A DNA stretch of 61,306 nucleotides from Acidobacteriaceae bacterium (lineage in GTDB: Bacteria > Acidobacteriota > Terriglobia > Terriglobales > Acidobacteriaceae). Of this stretch, positions 7,622-15,942 are shown piece after piece. The DNA is taken from positions 1 through 61,306 of the forward strand of contig JANXUR010000021.1 of NCBI GenBank assembly GCA_025356095.1. The letters run 5' to 3'. The notes under the pieces are model-generated. The model was not told where the DNA came from and searched no databases. It saw only the letters and a list, made by a program, of their open reading frames with translations. A program made the position numbers and the translations under genes. Each line of letters opens with the position of its first letter. Position 1 is the stretch's first letter.

Positions 7622-8349
7622 GTGCTCCGTTACGCGAAAATCGTGTCGTGGGAGTCCTCGGCGGAACCGGCCCGCTTGGCCTTGGCCTGGCGCTGCGTTG
7701 GACGCGCGCGGGAGAAACCGTGATGCTGGGTTCGCGCGATGGCAAACGCGCGCAAGAGGCAGCCGAAAAGCTCGCCGCACGCATTCGCAGCGAAAATCCA
7801 GAAGCCACACCCCACATCTGTGGCGCGGAAAACGCTGCTGTGTGCGCGGCCACCACGACGCTGGTGCTCGCCGTGCCCTTTGAAGGGCAGGCAGGCTTGC
7901 TCAAGGTGCTCAAGCCGGTGATTCAACTGGGCAGCATCGTAATGGACGCCACCGTGCCGCTCGCCGCCTCGGTGGGCGGACGCCCCACCCGCATTCTAGG
8001 CGTGTGGCAAGGCTCGGCTGCGCAGCAGACGGCTGAGTTACTCGGCCCCGGTGTGCAAGTGGCGGCGGCATTTCAAAACGTATCGGCGGAGATTCTCGCC
8101 AGCGCCGATCCGGCACACGAACAGATTGATTGCGACGTCATCGTCTGCAGCGACCATCCCACGGCCAGCCAAGTCGCCATGGACTTGGCCGAGCGCATCC
8201 CCGGCGTTCGCGCCGTGGATGGCGGCAAGCTGGAAAACGCCCGCATCGTCGAATCTATCACCGCCCTGCTCATCTCCATCAACATCCGCAACAAGGCGCA
8301 CGGCGCGGGCATACGGGTAACCAACTTACCCGAACGAACGACACGCTGA
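7618..8349 (+). CDS. npdG: NADPH:F420 oxidoreductase NpdG/Fno
   Basis: This enzyme exchanges hydride between NADP(H) and F420, supplying F420H2. The Rossmann motif 'VVGVLGGTGPLGLGLALRW' opens the protein, followed by 'VMLGSRDGKRAQEAAEKLA' (NADP phosphate contact). 'LVLAVPFEGQAGLLKVL', 'IVMDATVPLA', 'AAFQNVSAEIL', 'DVIVCSDHP' and the C-terminal 'LENARIVESITALLISINIRNKAHGAGIRVTNLP' are family hallmarks. Its coupling to cofH means the last cofactor-building gene and the first cofactor-using gene are made together. No other obvious F420-dependent enzyme was found in the window. Confidence 0.94.
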   Translation: MSAPLRENRVVGVLGGTGPLGLGLALRWTRAGETVMLGSRDGKRAQEAAEKLAARIRSENPEATPHICGAENAAVCAATTTLVLAVPFEGQAGLLKVLKPVIQLGSIVMDATVPLAASVGGRPTRILGVWQGSAAQQTAELLGPGVQVAAAFQNVSAEILASADPAHEQIDCDVIVCSDHPTASQVAMDLAERIPGVRAVDGGKLENARIVESITALLISINIRNKAHGAGIRVTNLPERTTR

Positions 8350-8574
8350 CGCAAATCGCCTGTCACGTAACCTTCCGGCTGCCGTCCACACCTGTGGAAT
8401 TCGTTTGCTCCTTCTGGTCATTCTGGTTCTTTGCAGCGTTCTTCAAGGGTTGTTCTCCAGTGGGGTTGCATGAGCGGTGTTTTAGATTGGACTTCCTGCG
8501 GAACGACCGGCGCAGTCCATGGATCTAGCTCCGAAGGAGGAAATCTATTCCAGCACCTTTCCCGCACCACACCC

Positions 8575-9921
8575 TTACAGCCCTTCCCGCTGCGCCCGGA
8601 TCAAGTCTCGCGCTTCGCTGCGGATGCCGTTCAGGTTGTAGAAGAAGACGGCTGCCGCGGCTACGCACCCCATCCCGCCCAGCAGCACGCTCAGCGGCGC
8701 GCCCCAACGATGTGCAATCGCGCCACCAATCAGCGCACCAAACGGCGGCATACCAATGAACATCATCGAGTACAGTGACACCGCGCGCCCGCGCAAGCTA
8801 TCGGGCACCATAGATTGAATCAGGGTGTTCGACGACGACGTCGCCAGCATCATGCAGTAGCCCACCGGCAACAGTAGCGCCACCGAAAGGTAGTAGTGCT
8901 GCGACTGCGAAAATGCCGCCAGCGTCACGCCAAATCCCAAGGCCGAAATTGCCACCCAACGGCCCAAACCCTTCGTGCTCGACCGCGCCGCCAGCGTCAT
9001 CGCCCCCGCAATCGCACCAATGCCGGTTGCACCCATCAGCACCCCCAACCCCGGTGCTCCGACGTGCAAGATTACATCCGCAAACAGCGGCATGAGCACG
9101 GTGAACGGCATCCCCACCAGACTCAACATACCCACCAGCAGCAACAACGCCCGCACCGGCTTGGTGCTCCACACCGCAACCATTCCATCCACCAGATTGC
9201 GCCATGCCGAACCCGTCTGCGGCGCTCCCAACCGGGGATGAATCTTCATCATCAGCAGGCCTGCCAGCACTGCCAAAAAGCTGAGGCCGTTTACAGCAAA
9301 ACACCAGCCCTCGCCAATCTTCACCAGCAGCAGCCCCGCAATCGCCGGGCCAACGATCCGCGCGCCATTGAACATGGATGAGTTCAGCGCGATGGCGTTC
9401 ATCAGATCGTCGCGACCTACCATCTCTACCAGAAAGCTTTGCCGCGCCGGTACATCGAAGGCACCCACAATTCCCAACAGCCCCGCCAGCGCAAAAACCT
9501 GCCAGATCTGCACCACACCGCTCAGCGTCAGCGCAGCCAGCAGCAGAGCCTGAGCCATGGCTACCGTTTGCGCAAAGACGACAATGCGGTGCCGGGAATA
9601 GCGGTCGGCAATGGCCCCGCCCAGCGGCGAGAGCAGGAATATGGGGAATTGGCTGGTAAAGGTGACCGCACCCAGCATCAGCGCAGAATGCGTCAAGCGA
9701 TAGACCAGCCACGCCTGCGCAATGGTTTGCATCCAACTTCCAATCAAAGAGACCAGTTGTCCAGCCACAAACAGGCGGAAGTTGCGGTGCCGCAGCGCTC
9801 GAAATGCGACCGGCCACGAACCCGGCTCATCATGCTCAGTCGGCGCAACCCGCTCGGGCGTCGCTTCACCCTCGGCGCTTGCGGAGCGCTCGGGAACCAA
9901 GTTTTCAGGGAAACGCGGCAT
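8575..9921 (-). CDS. MFS exporter of the EntS/DHA3 type
   Basis: A 448-residue major facilitator protein with about 12 hydrophobic segments. The N-terminal 'ALRHRNFRLFVAGQLVSLIGSWMQTIAQAWLVYRLT' and 'PIFLLSPLGGAIADRYSRHRIV' are typical of the enterobactin-exporter-like group (Pfam MFS_3). It is probably an inner-membrane efflux pump; the substrate is unknown. The ATG is three bases from a 7+7 dyad (9924-9942) that could be an operator or 5'-leader hairpin. It stands alone, convergent with npdG, separated by about 225 bases in which I see no gene. Confidence 0.9.
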   Translation of the reverse strand: MPRFPENLVPERSASAEGEATPERVAPTEHDEPGSWPVAFRALRHRNFRLFVAGQLVSLIGSWMQTIAQAWLVYRLTHSALMLGAVTFTSQFPIFLLSPLGGAIADRYSRHRIVVFAQTVAMAQALLLAALTLSGVVQIWQVFALAGLLGIVGAFDVPARQSFLVEMVGRDDLMNAIALNSSMFNGARIVGPAIAGLLLVKIGEGWCFAVNGLSFLAVLAGLLMMKIHPRLGAPQTGSAWRNLVDGMVAVWSTKPVRALLLLVGMLSLVGMPFTVLMPLFADVILHVGAPGLGVLMGATGIGAIAGAMTLAARSSTKGLGRWVAISALGFGVTLAAFSQSQHYYLSVALLLPVGYCMMLATSSSNTLIQSMVPDSLRGRAVSLYSMMFIGMPPFGALIGGAIAHRWGAPLSVLLGGMGCVAAAAVFFYNLNGIRSEARDLIRAQREGL

Positions 9922-9923
9922 AG

Positions 9924-9942
9924 GACTCTAGTCCTTAGAGTC
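9924..9942. promoter_or_regulatory. Dyad at the start of the MFS gene
   Basis: GACTCTA and TAGAGTC are separated by five bases, a perfect 7+7 inverted repeat ending three bases before the MFS start codon. This position suits a repressor operator or a hairpin hiding the ribosome-binding site. No regulator gene lies next to it. The arm resembles AGAGTC/GACTCT in the inverted-repeat cluster at 12995-13010. Confidence 0.45.
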
Positions 9943-10040
9943 TATCGCGAAGACAAAGGTCGCATCCGGAGGGGGCGCGGTGCTGCGCCGAACCGCAGGC
10001 TAACGAGTTACGAGGCAGGGTGCTAGCCGATTGCCGACCG

Positions 10041-10613
10041 CTAGAAGACGGAAAGCACCGCCGAAGCTCTTGCTGGCTCTTGCAGCCGTCCCAAACGCAT
10101 TGCCGATCCTGCTACCTGTTCGTAGCCTTCAGTCACGCCCGCCAACTCCAAGCTTGCCCCCGGCCACGCCCATGCAACGTGAATCTGCACCAGAGCCATC
10201 AGTGACTGGATGCGTAACTGCAATGCGTGTTCCGAGAGCGTCCGCCCGGCCAGCGCAATCGCCGCATCCGAACTATCGCGTGCGGCTTCACCCAGTCGCA
10301 GTAGAACCGCTGCATTGGCCGCCGCCCGGCGCAAATAGGCCGATGCCGCCATCAGTCGCGCCCTCTGCACCTGACGATAGTCGCCCGGCGGCAGGCTCCG
10401 CCGAAGATATGCCTCTTCCTGCACGTCCATCAGATTGCGAAAGGCCGCCAAGTCCAGCGCCTGCATACGGCCCATCAGGTCTGATGCGGTGCGCACACGC
10501 CCCGGCGTACCGCGCAGTGATAGCACTACCGTCGGCGTCAAAACCACGAAAAATCCCACAAGAATTGCGAGTGTAATCATCGGTTTAATATCCTGCCTAG
10601 TTCTTGATTCCAT
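10041..10613 (-). CDS. Hypothetical protein, N-terminal membrane anchor
   Basis: I do not recognise this 190-residue protein. Residues about 13-33 form one hydrophobic segment ('MITLAILVGFFVVLTPTVVLSL'). The rest is an alanine- and leucine-rich helical region facing, by inference, the periplasm. The start lies 37 bases inside the end of the upstream membrane-protein gene, so the two are translated as a pair. The gene for a small exported peptide lies just upstream in the same direction. Confidence 0.65.
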   Translation of the reverse strand: MESRTRQDIKPMITLAILVGFFVVLTPTVVLSLRGTPGRVRTASDLMGRMQALDLAAFRNLMDVQEEAYLRRSLPPGDYRQVQRARLMAASAYLRRAAANAAVLLRLGEAARDSSDAAIALAGRTLSEHALQLRIQSLMALVQIHVAWAWPGASLELAGVTEGYEQVAGSAMRLGRLQEPARASAVLSVF

Positions 10614-11335
10614 CGCTCCAGCGCGAACTCTGGAGGCAACTCTCTCACCACTACCGGTTCCCTAATCCACAGGAAGACCATCCACACCATCACCGCAACG
10701 GCATAGCCGCCCACTTCCATCCAGCTCTGCTGGACAGACGAGATGCTTAAACCCATCATATGAATGGTGAAGCCGGTCAGGGACGCAGCCGCATAAATGC
10801 CGAACCCAAAAGCAACCCCAAAAGAAAAGTTGCGCCACGGCAGCGAAAGAGCCGCCGCCATCACAAACAAAATCAACATCAGCCCAAACTGCAGACCGTT
10901 CAGCACCCGTGCACCCACAAACAGAGCAGTCATCAGCCGGGTATACTCCGCCCCCGGCCAAAGCCAAACCGAAAGCACGGCCGCCAACAATACGGCCGCC
11001 AACGTCCAGCGCCATCCAGTGGCCACCGCTGACTTTAGGCCCTCGTGGCGGGCAAAGACGCCTAGCAGGACTTCGCGGATGACCCCGGCACGAAGTACCG
11101 GCGCCAACCCCAGTGCTGTCCAATAAAAATAGAAATAGCGGGAATAGTTCGAGGAGCCGCCAAGCAAGAGGACTGAGCTCGCGGTGGCCGCGAGGACTTC
11201 AACACCCAGATAAGCAGCAAAGAACGGAAAGCGCCCCAAAAGACGGCGGTGGGCCAGCGTCGCCAGCAAGGCGAGCTGCAGCCCCACCCTCAGCCATAAC
11301 AACCCGTCAATCAAAGCGCCTTGAAACTCCATCAC
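10577..11335 (-). CDS. Multi-pass membrane protein of unknown function
   Basis: 252 residues with about six or seven hydrophobic segments: near the N terminus, near 40-60, and several between 105 and 225, the last being 'YAVAVMVWMVFLWI'. The C-terminal 25 residues are polar. No family is recognised. It overlaps the downstream anchored hypothetical by 37 bp and is preceded, 74 bases away, by a small secreted-peptide gene in the same orientation. The three may form one envelope-related unit. Confidence 0.75.
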   Translation of the reverse strand: MMEFQGALIDGLLWLRVGLQLALLATLAHRRLLGRFPFFAAYLGVEVLAATASSVLLLGGSSNYSRYFYFYWTALGLAPVLRAGVIREVLLGVFARHEGLKSAVATGWRWTLAAVLLAAVLSVWLWPGAEYTRLMTALFVGARVLNGLQFGLMLILFVMAAALSLPWRNFSFGVAFGFGIYAAASLTGFTIHMMGLSISSVQQSWMEVGGYAVAVMVWMVFLWIREPVVVRELPPEFALERWNQELGRILNR

Positions 11336-11408
11336 CGATATCCAGCCTGTACTCTATTGGCTGGATACGGCAAATCGCAACCCCTTGTTCCAATTACCGA
11401 ACAAGTCG

Positions 11409-11549
11409 CTAGAGTTTGATCGGCATGGGGCAGTTCTTGGTTACAGTAGGATCACAGCTGGGAACCGGCAAACCATCCGCCGTCGCCTGAATAGTGAGAG
11501 TTACCAGCACAAATGCAAGAACAACCAGCGCACGCAGTGACGATTTCAT
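11409..11549 (-). CDS. Small exported peptide (46 residues)
   Basis: This short gene reads 'MKSSLRALVVLAFVLVTLTI', then QATA, and a mature part of about 22 residues starting at DGLPVPSC and ending PMPIKL. A basic start, a 14-residue hydrophobic core and an Ala-x-Ala cleavage site form a classic signal peptide. The mature part has two Cys eight residues apart, which could form a disulfide, and is Pro-rich. GAGGG lies eight bases before the ATG. It precedes two membrane-associated hypothetical genes. A real gene seems likely; a signalling, structural or bacteriocin-like role cannot be decided. Confidence 0.6.
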   Translation of the reverse strand: MKSSLRALVVLAFVLVTLTIQATADGLPVPSCDPTVTKNCPMPIKL

Positions 11550-11664
11550 TGGAATATCCCTCAGTATTAAAGTTGCGCCTTGGCGCACTAGAACATTCTG
11601 CTACGGCGCGAGACGACTGCAACATGCACAAAAAAAATGATTTTGTTCCGAAAGTAGAACAAGG

Positions 11665-12084
11665 ATGACTTTTTATTCCGCTCTAGAGGATTTTGCGGGA
11701 CGAACGCTGGCTGCCCTGCCGAGCCGCTTTGTCCGTCTGCTTTATTTGGCTGGACTGCGTGATGCGCGGGGCGGCTATTCCCATTGGGGGCTGAACCGGA
11801 TTCATGGTGAGGCGGAAATGCAGAAGGCAGCTGCGGAGTCCCATCGGCACGTCTTTGCCGACCTGTTGCAAACCCCATTGCAGGATTTAGAATCTGACGC
11901 CGCTCACGCCAGCAGGCACCAAGGCTCCAGCCCAGAAAAATTGCTGTCCGCGCTGCAACAGCAAGAGCAGACTCTGCTCGCTCCCGATTTGGGACCGGAA
12001 AGCCGCAAACACTTTAGTTCAGTGCTGCTGGCCCTTGCCCGTTTGGCCCAGGCGAAGAGTGCTCCCACCCGCCGAGCCTCATAG
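11665..12084 (+). CDS. Hypothetical protein, 139 residues
   Basis: An unrecognised soluble, largely helical protein without signal peptide. Notable phrases are 'RFVRLLYLAGLRDARGGYSHWGLNRIHGEAEMQKAAAESHRHVFADLLQTPL' and a Gln/Leu-rich C-terminal third. Its last 71 bases overlap the 3' end of the convergent XRE regulator. This is unusual for two real genes, so one 3' end could be misjudged, but both proteins have coherent composition. Confidence 0.6.
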   Translation: MTFYSALEDFAGRTLAALPSRFVRLLYLAGLRDARGGYSHWGLNRIHGEAEMQKAAAESHRHVFADLLQTPLQDLESDAAHASRHQGSSPEKLLSALQQQEQTLLAPDLGPESRKHFSSVLLALARLAQAKSAPTRRAS

Positions 12085-12820
12085 CCAGTCCTACCACCTG
12101 CCCAAGTACCTCAGCATCCTGCGGATGCTTCAGGATGCGCACCGTCACTGGCGATAGCGGGTGTGGCTGCAAAACGATCGAATCCCCGCGCACGGCGCAC
12201 CAGCAACAGGTGTACCCCTGGCGCGTCTCTACAAAATAAACTGGCCGCTCGTATTCCGAGCGCCATGAGCCTTGCTCAATCTTGGTCTTCGACTCGTCAA
12301 TCTGCACAAATGCACCCGGCATCATCAGTGGATACATGCTGAAATCCTCACTGCCAATGTAGCCGTAAGAGTATTGGTGGTTGGCGAACTGCGAAAGATA
12401 AGAGAGCGGCACCAGCCCCCACTGCTCCACCATACGCCCTAGATTCGCGGTCTTGCGGGGGTCAAAGCTGGGATCCAGCCGCACGGGTATACGCACCGAA
12501 CTGGTTGGATCCATGACATTCAAAACATGGGTGCGCGGCGGCGACACTAGCGCAACGTCCGAAGCAGCCTCGTTCAAGTCCACGCCAAACCACGACATCA
12601 GTTCGCGAAAATCCTTACGGTACACCACCGCCAGCGCATAAAGCCGGTAAATACTAGGAACGATTCCTTTGGTCTCAATATCGGAAAGCCGACTCAACGC
12701 GATGCCAAAATCGTCATTCCCGTGACGCGCAGCGATCGCCATCGTCGCGCCTTCCACATCGCGCATGGTTAGCCCCAGTTGCTCCCGCAATGCCCTTAAG
12801 TGTTGCCCTGGTGTCAACAT
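12014..12820 (-). CDS. XRE-family transcriptional regulator
   Basis: The N terminus 'MLTPGQHLRALREQLGLTMRDVEGATMAIAARHG' followed by 'FGIALSRLSDIETKGIVPSIYRLYALAVVY' is a Cro/CI-type helix-turn-helix (about residues 5-70). The remaining 200 residues form an unrecognised effector-like domain that contains a Cys pair ('YTCCWCAVRGDSIVLQPHPLSPVTV') resembling a small beta domain. It probably controls transcription, perhaps its own. The gap upstream holds direct repeats (TGATTGCC twice, CGCCTAAGAT twice, near 12845-12878) and four perfect inverted repeats. The 3' end overlaps the convergent hypothetical gene by 71 bp. Confidence 0.85.
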   Translation of the reverse strand: MLTPGQHLRALREQLGLTMRDVEGATMAIAARHGNDDFGIALSRLSDIETKGIVPSIYRLYALAVVYRKDFRELMSWFGVDLNEAASDVALVSPPRTHVLNVMDPTSSVRIPVRLDPSFDPRKTANLGRMVEQWGLVPLSYLSQFANHQYSYGYIGSEDFSMYPLMMPGAFVQIDESKTKIEQGSWRSEYERPVYFVETRQGYTCCWCAVRGDSIVLQPHPLSPVTVRILKHPQDAEVLGQVVGLAMRLGGWEHSSPGPNGQGPAALN

Positions 12821-13254
12821 CTGCTCCCGACCAACCTTCCCGGTGATTGCCGTTGATTGCCTAAGATCGCCTAAGATGCAGCCAACGAATGTGCCGATTA
12901 ACCATCGCCGCTAAAATTCATCGAACGACAGAAAGTCCCTCTTGCTTTCCAGAGAAATACGAACTCTTCTGCAAAGTCTTGCGTCGCGAGCCGCAGAGTC
13001 TTTTGACTCTAACATTTTCAAAATGTAAACGGGGTCGCCGTACCGAGTGGGGGCACAGCGTGCATCAGACCATTTTCTGATCTGATGCTAGAAGTTTAAC
13101 CAATCCTGACCGACTTGGGTAACGTGAATGTTGGTTACCAAAGTAATTTACTTCCCCAGAAGTGGGAAATCGGTCGCCAACCGAGCCGTCCGAACCACGG
13201 CGGTGGCACGGCGGTGGCACGGCGCTTGAGCTTCCCTCCCCCCCCTGAATCGCC
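12821..13254. other. Gap with a cluster of inverted repeats
   Basis: No convincing gene is seen. Four perfect inverted repeats lie within 145 bases: AGAGTC/GACTCT (12995-13010), ACATTTT/AAAATGT (13012-13026), GCATCAGA/TCTGATGC (13062-13088) and GGTAAC/GTTACC (13118-13139). Nearer the XRE start are direct repeats of TGATTGCC and CGCCTAAGAT. Near 13199 the unit CGGCGGTGGCA occurs twice in tandem. The region could be the regulator's control region or relic mobile DNA. Confidence 0.55.
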
Positions 13255-13752
13255 CTAAAAACTGGGGAGCGGCGCCTCGACCCGGATATCGGGCTTCACT
13301 TCGACCTTGGCCTTGAGGGAGCGGGCGATCAAGCAGGCCTGCTCGGCCTTGTGCAGAATCCGCACCGCCTTGGCCTCGTCGGCAGCATCGGTCAGCGCCA
13401 GTTGCGCCCGCAACACAAAGTGGGTAAATTCCAATCCGCTGCCAACCCGCTCCAGACGGCCTTCCACTTCGGCTTCAATCCGCAGAAAGTGCAAGCTCGA
13501 CTTTTGCGCGATGCCGCGAAACGACGCCACAAAGCAGGAGGCCAGGGCCGCAGCCACCAAATGCTCAGGACTCCAAAAGCCCGCGTCGCCGCGAAACTCT
13601 GGCGGTTGGGAAAATGTCAGGCATTGACGAAAACCATCCGTCTCCACCGTGCCACGGTTGTACACTTCGCTCTGGTGGGCGCTCACTTTGTAGGTAAAAA
13701 CTTGTCCGTGCTGGCGTTCCTGATTTGGGTCTTGCGGCTGCGCCTGTGACAT
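13255..13752 (-). CDS. OsmC family protein
   Basis: A member of the OsmC/Ohr superfamily, thiol-dependent peroxidases of the cytoplasm; the plain OsmC-like subgroup is often of unknown substrate. The first conserved Cys is in 'PEHLVAAALASCFVASF' and the second in 'KAEQACLIARSLKAKVEV', the usual redox pair. The ATG of 'MSQAQPQDPNQ' at 13752 fits better than the upstream 13812 start. 165 residues is slightly longer than usual because of a Gln-rich N terminus. It appears monocistronic. Confidence 0.9.
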   Translation of the reverse strand: MSQAQPQDPNQERQHGQVFTYKVSAHQSEVYNRGTVETDGFRQCLTFSQPPEFRGDAGFWSPEHLVAAALASCFVASFRGIAQKSSLHFLRIEAEVEGRLERVGSGLEFTHFVLRAQLALTDAADEAKAVRILHKAEQACLIARSLKAKVEVKPDIRVEAPLPSF

Positions 13753-13881
13753 GGGGCCATCTCTCCCGCTTACATTGTGATTTGTAAGCAGTTTGCGACC
13801 GCGTCGGCACATGGCGCTGTGCTACATGGCACGCTGGCTGGTGACTTCGATCACGACCCCATTCCCAGAATGGGCCACAAC

Positions 13882-14427
13882 TCAACGCGCCGCCGCACCC
13901 CCGTTGGTCACATCGTCCGGAAAGCGCTTAAAAACGACATCGCGCTCCTTGCCCGCAGACTTGCCCGCCGCATCGTTGGCAAACTGCCTCAGCACCCCTC
14001 GCAGCACATAGTAGCCCTCATCGGAGCTTGCCTTAGCTGGCCCTCGCTCCACCTTACCTTTGAATTCATAAGAAACCGCATGAACCACCTGCGTGGTAAA
14101 GGTAAGCGTATCGCCTTCCAACTTGCCATCCTTAAAGAAGTGGTCCAGAAACTCGCCGCGATCACTGTCCGAGTCCCCGTAGCGCGACACAAAACCAGTG
14201 ACTTTCCCCAGCTCGCCCACGCTCACCTGCACAAATTCGCCCTCCGCCAGAAAGGTGTACATTCCCGAATACTCTTCGCCCGGCACCACCTGCTTGGTGG
14301 CGGGCTTGGCGGTGGGCGGGGCGGTGGGCGGCGCTTGCGCGGTCAACCCTCCGGAACTTAACAGCAGCGCCACCCCTCCGAGCGCGGCGGCGGCGACCCA
14401 GATTCGGTGGAGCAAATATCGCTTCAT
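13882..14427 (-). CDS. Secreted hypothetical protein
   Basis: The ATG at 14427 is supported by GGGAGAAG a few bases upstream and gives 'MKRYLLHRIWVAAAALGGVALLLSSGGLTAQA', a clear signal peptide. The mature part begins with a Pro/Thr/Ala-rich linker, then a beta-rich domain of about 130 residues ('YSGMYTFLAEGEFVQVSVGELGKVTGFVSRYGDSDSDRGEFLDHFFKDG'). The family is not recognised. The composition suggests a small periplasmic or outer-membrane-associated barrel or lipocalin-like domain; that is a guess from strand pattern only. Confidence 0.8.
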   Translation of the reverse strand: MKRYLLHRIWVAAAALGGVALLLSSGGLTAQAPPTAPPTAKPATKQVVPGEEYSGMYTFLAEGEFVQVSVGELGKVTGFVSRYGDSDSDRGEFLDHFFKDGKLEGDTLTFTTQVVHAVSYEFKGKVERGPAKASSDEGYYVLRGVLRQFANDAAGKSAGKERDVVFKRFPDDVTNGGAAAR

Positions 14428-14566
14428 GTTTCTTCTCCCATCACTGCGCGTACACCTGTTTCCTGGCTTCAGACCCATCCCCCCACAAAGCTGGCACCGC
14501 GCTTTGCAGAGTTCCCGGCAATCGGATGCAATGATGAGCGCGCAAGGCGACCCTCGTGAACAAAAA

Positions 14567-15745
14567 TCAGGCTTGCGTCTGGCCAAGCACCAGCTTCCGA
14601 AACAGAAAGCTCATTAGGATTTCGTGTACCGTGCCGTCTAAATTTTTCAGCAAGCGGTTCTTGAGTTCAAGATAAGGTTGAGTACCGGCAAACAGGTCCT
14701 GCATTACCTCGCAGAAGCGCGGACTGCGGCGCATAAACTCAACCACCCGGTTGGGCACAGCGCCAAAAAAGCGGATATCCGAAAACACGCGCTTGGCGAG
14801 CAGCGCGCCATACAGCAGATCGAAGCCAAAGTCGTGGTTGATCTGCTGGCGGTACAGTTCTTCCCGCCGCTGCGGCGCAAGGTCACTGAGCAGGGCTTGG
14901 CTGGCTAAATCGCCGGAGCGAACCGCGTAGTAAAGTCCTTCGCCAGTGATGGGATCCACTAAGCCGCCAGCATCGCCGACCGCCATCCAGCCCTCGCCAG
15001 CCAAACGATTGTTGCGCCAGCCGTTGTCTTCCAGCGCGGGCAACATATGTCCATAAAAGGTTGCGCCTTCGCGTGAGATGCCTTTCTGCTCCATGTAGGC
15101 TTCTAAGCGGACGCGCAGCGCGTGCGCCGCTTCCCCTTTGCCACAAATGCCGACGGATAGGTGATCCGCGCGCGGGAAGACCCAGATATAGCCTTCCAGC
15201 CCGCTCAGAAATTGGATGTCAATGTGCTGGCGCTGGCTTGGCACATAGTAACCCAGGGCATACATCGTATCTTGTGCTGTGTACTGGGTGCCCACCGAAC
15301 GCAGTGGGTTCCGCGCACCCGTGGCGACTACGCAATAGTCCGCGTCTATGCTGCCGTGGCGAGTGCGGATCTTCCAGCCCGCAGCTTGGCGATCAATCCC
15401 CAGTACGCGTTCTTGCTCAATCTGAACGCCAGCGCATTCCGCGCGCTCCAGCAACATGCGGTTCAAGACAATCCGCGAGTAAATCACCAGCGGATGGGTG
15501 AGACTCATCTTCACCGATCCCGAGGGGATGGCGGCAAGATAAGTATCACTCACTAGCCGCTTTGGCTTGTCGTTCTCCATCAAGTAGGGATATTGAGAAT
15601 AGGCCTTGTAAGTGATGCCGCCGCCGCAAGGCTTTTCCCATGCCAGCTTCTCATCCAGCAGAATGGTGCGCAGGCCTCCCCGCGCGAGCCGCTCCGCCGC
15701 CGACGAGCCCGCCGGACCTCCGCCCAGAATCGCGACCGTCTTCAT
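14567..15745 (-). CDS. Geranylgeranyl-reductase family flavoprotein
   Basis: An FAD-dependent oxidoreductase of the geranylgeranyl reductase/menaquinone reductase family, which saturates isoprenoid double bonds in lipids or quinone tails. The Rossmann motif 'VAILGGGPAGSSAAERLARGG' starts at residue 4, followed by 'KPCGGGITYKA' (the family's Cys-Gly-Gly-Gly flavin-side motif). 'VATGARNPLR', 'YIWVFPRADHLSVGICG' and 'AVGDAGGLVDPITGEGLYYAVRSG' close the FAD site. 392 residues is normal. The substrate is not set by context; MenJ-like menaquinone reduction is a reasonable candidate. Confidence 0.9.
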   Translation of the reverse strand: MKTVAILGGGPAGSSAAERLARGGLRTILLDEKLAWEKPCGGGITYKAYSQYPYLMENDKPKRLVSDTYLAAIPSGSVKMSLTHPLVIYSRIVLNRMLLERAECAGVQIEQERVLGIDRQAAGWKIRTRHGSIDADYCVVATGARNPLRSVGTQYTAQDTMYALGYYVPSQRQHIDIQFLSGLEGYIWVFPRADHLSVGICGKGEAAHALRVRLEAYMEQKGISREGATFYGHMLPALEDNGWRNNRLAGEGWMAVGDAGGLVDPITGEGLYYAVRSGDLASQALLSDLAPQRREELYRQQINHDFGFDLLYGALLAKRVFSDIRFFGAVPNRVVEFMRRSPRFCEVMQDLFAGTQPYLELKNRLLKNLDGTVHEILMSFLFRKLVLGQTQA

Positions 15746-15811
15746 GCTGGTACACCTCGGCGAATCTGGGTTCCTGCTCTTGACCTCATGCTCTTAACCC
15801 CATCTCCTGTT

Positions 15812-15882
15812 GCTCGCTTCTTTTTGACCGCGTCTTTTTTGCTCGCGTCTTTCTTGCGCCGCATCTTTCTTGCGCCGCATCC
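15812..15882. repeat. Degenerate 15-bp tandem repeat
   Basis: About four and a half units of roughly 15 bases (CGCCGCATCTTTCTTG and relatives such as CTCGCGTCTTTCTTG) stand in tandem, with purines on one strand and pyrimidines on the other. It lies between the divergent flavoprotein and TonB-like genes, so it sits in both leaders. Confidence 0.6.
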
Positions 15883-15942
15883 AACCTCTATAATCGCGCA
15901 AGCCCACCCGGCGATGCGCCGATTCCAGCACAATTGGATGCA

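Noticed and set aside
12889-13080. 63-codon open frame in the inverted-repeat gap
   Set aside because: It runs through several palindromes and reads as non-natural protein; the repeats explain the sequence better.
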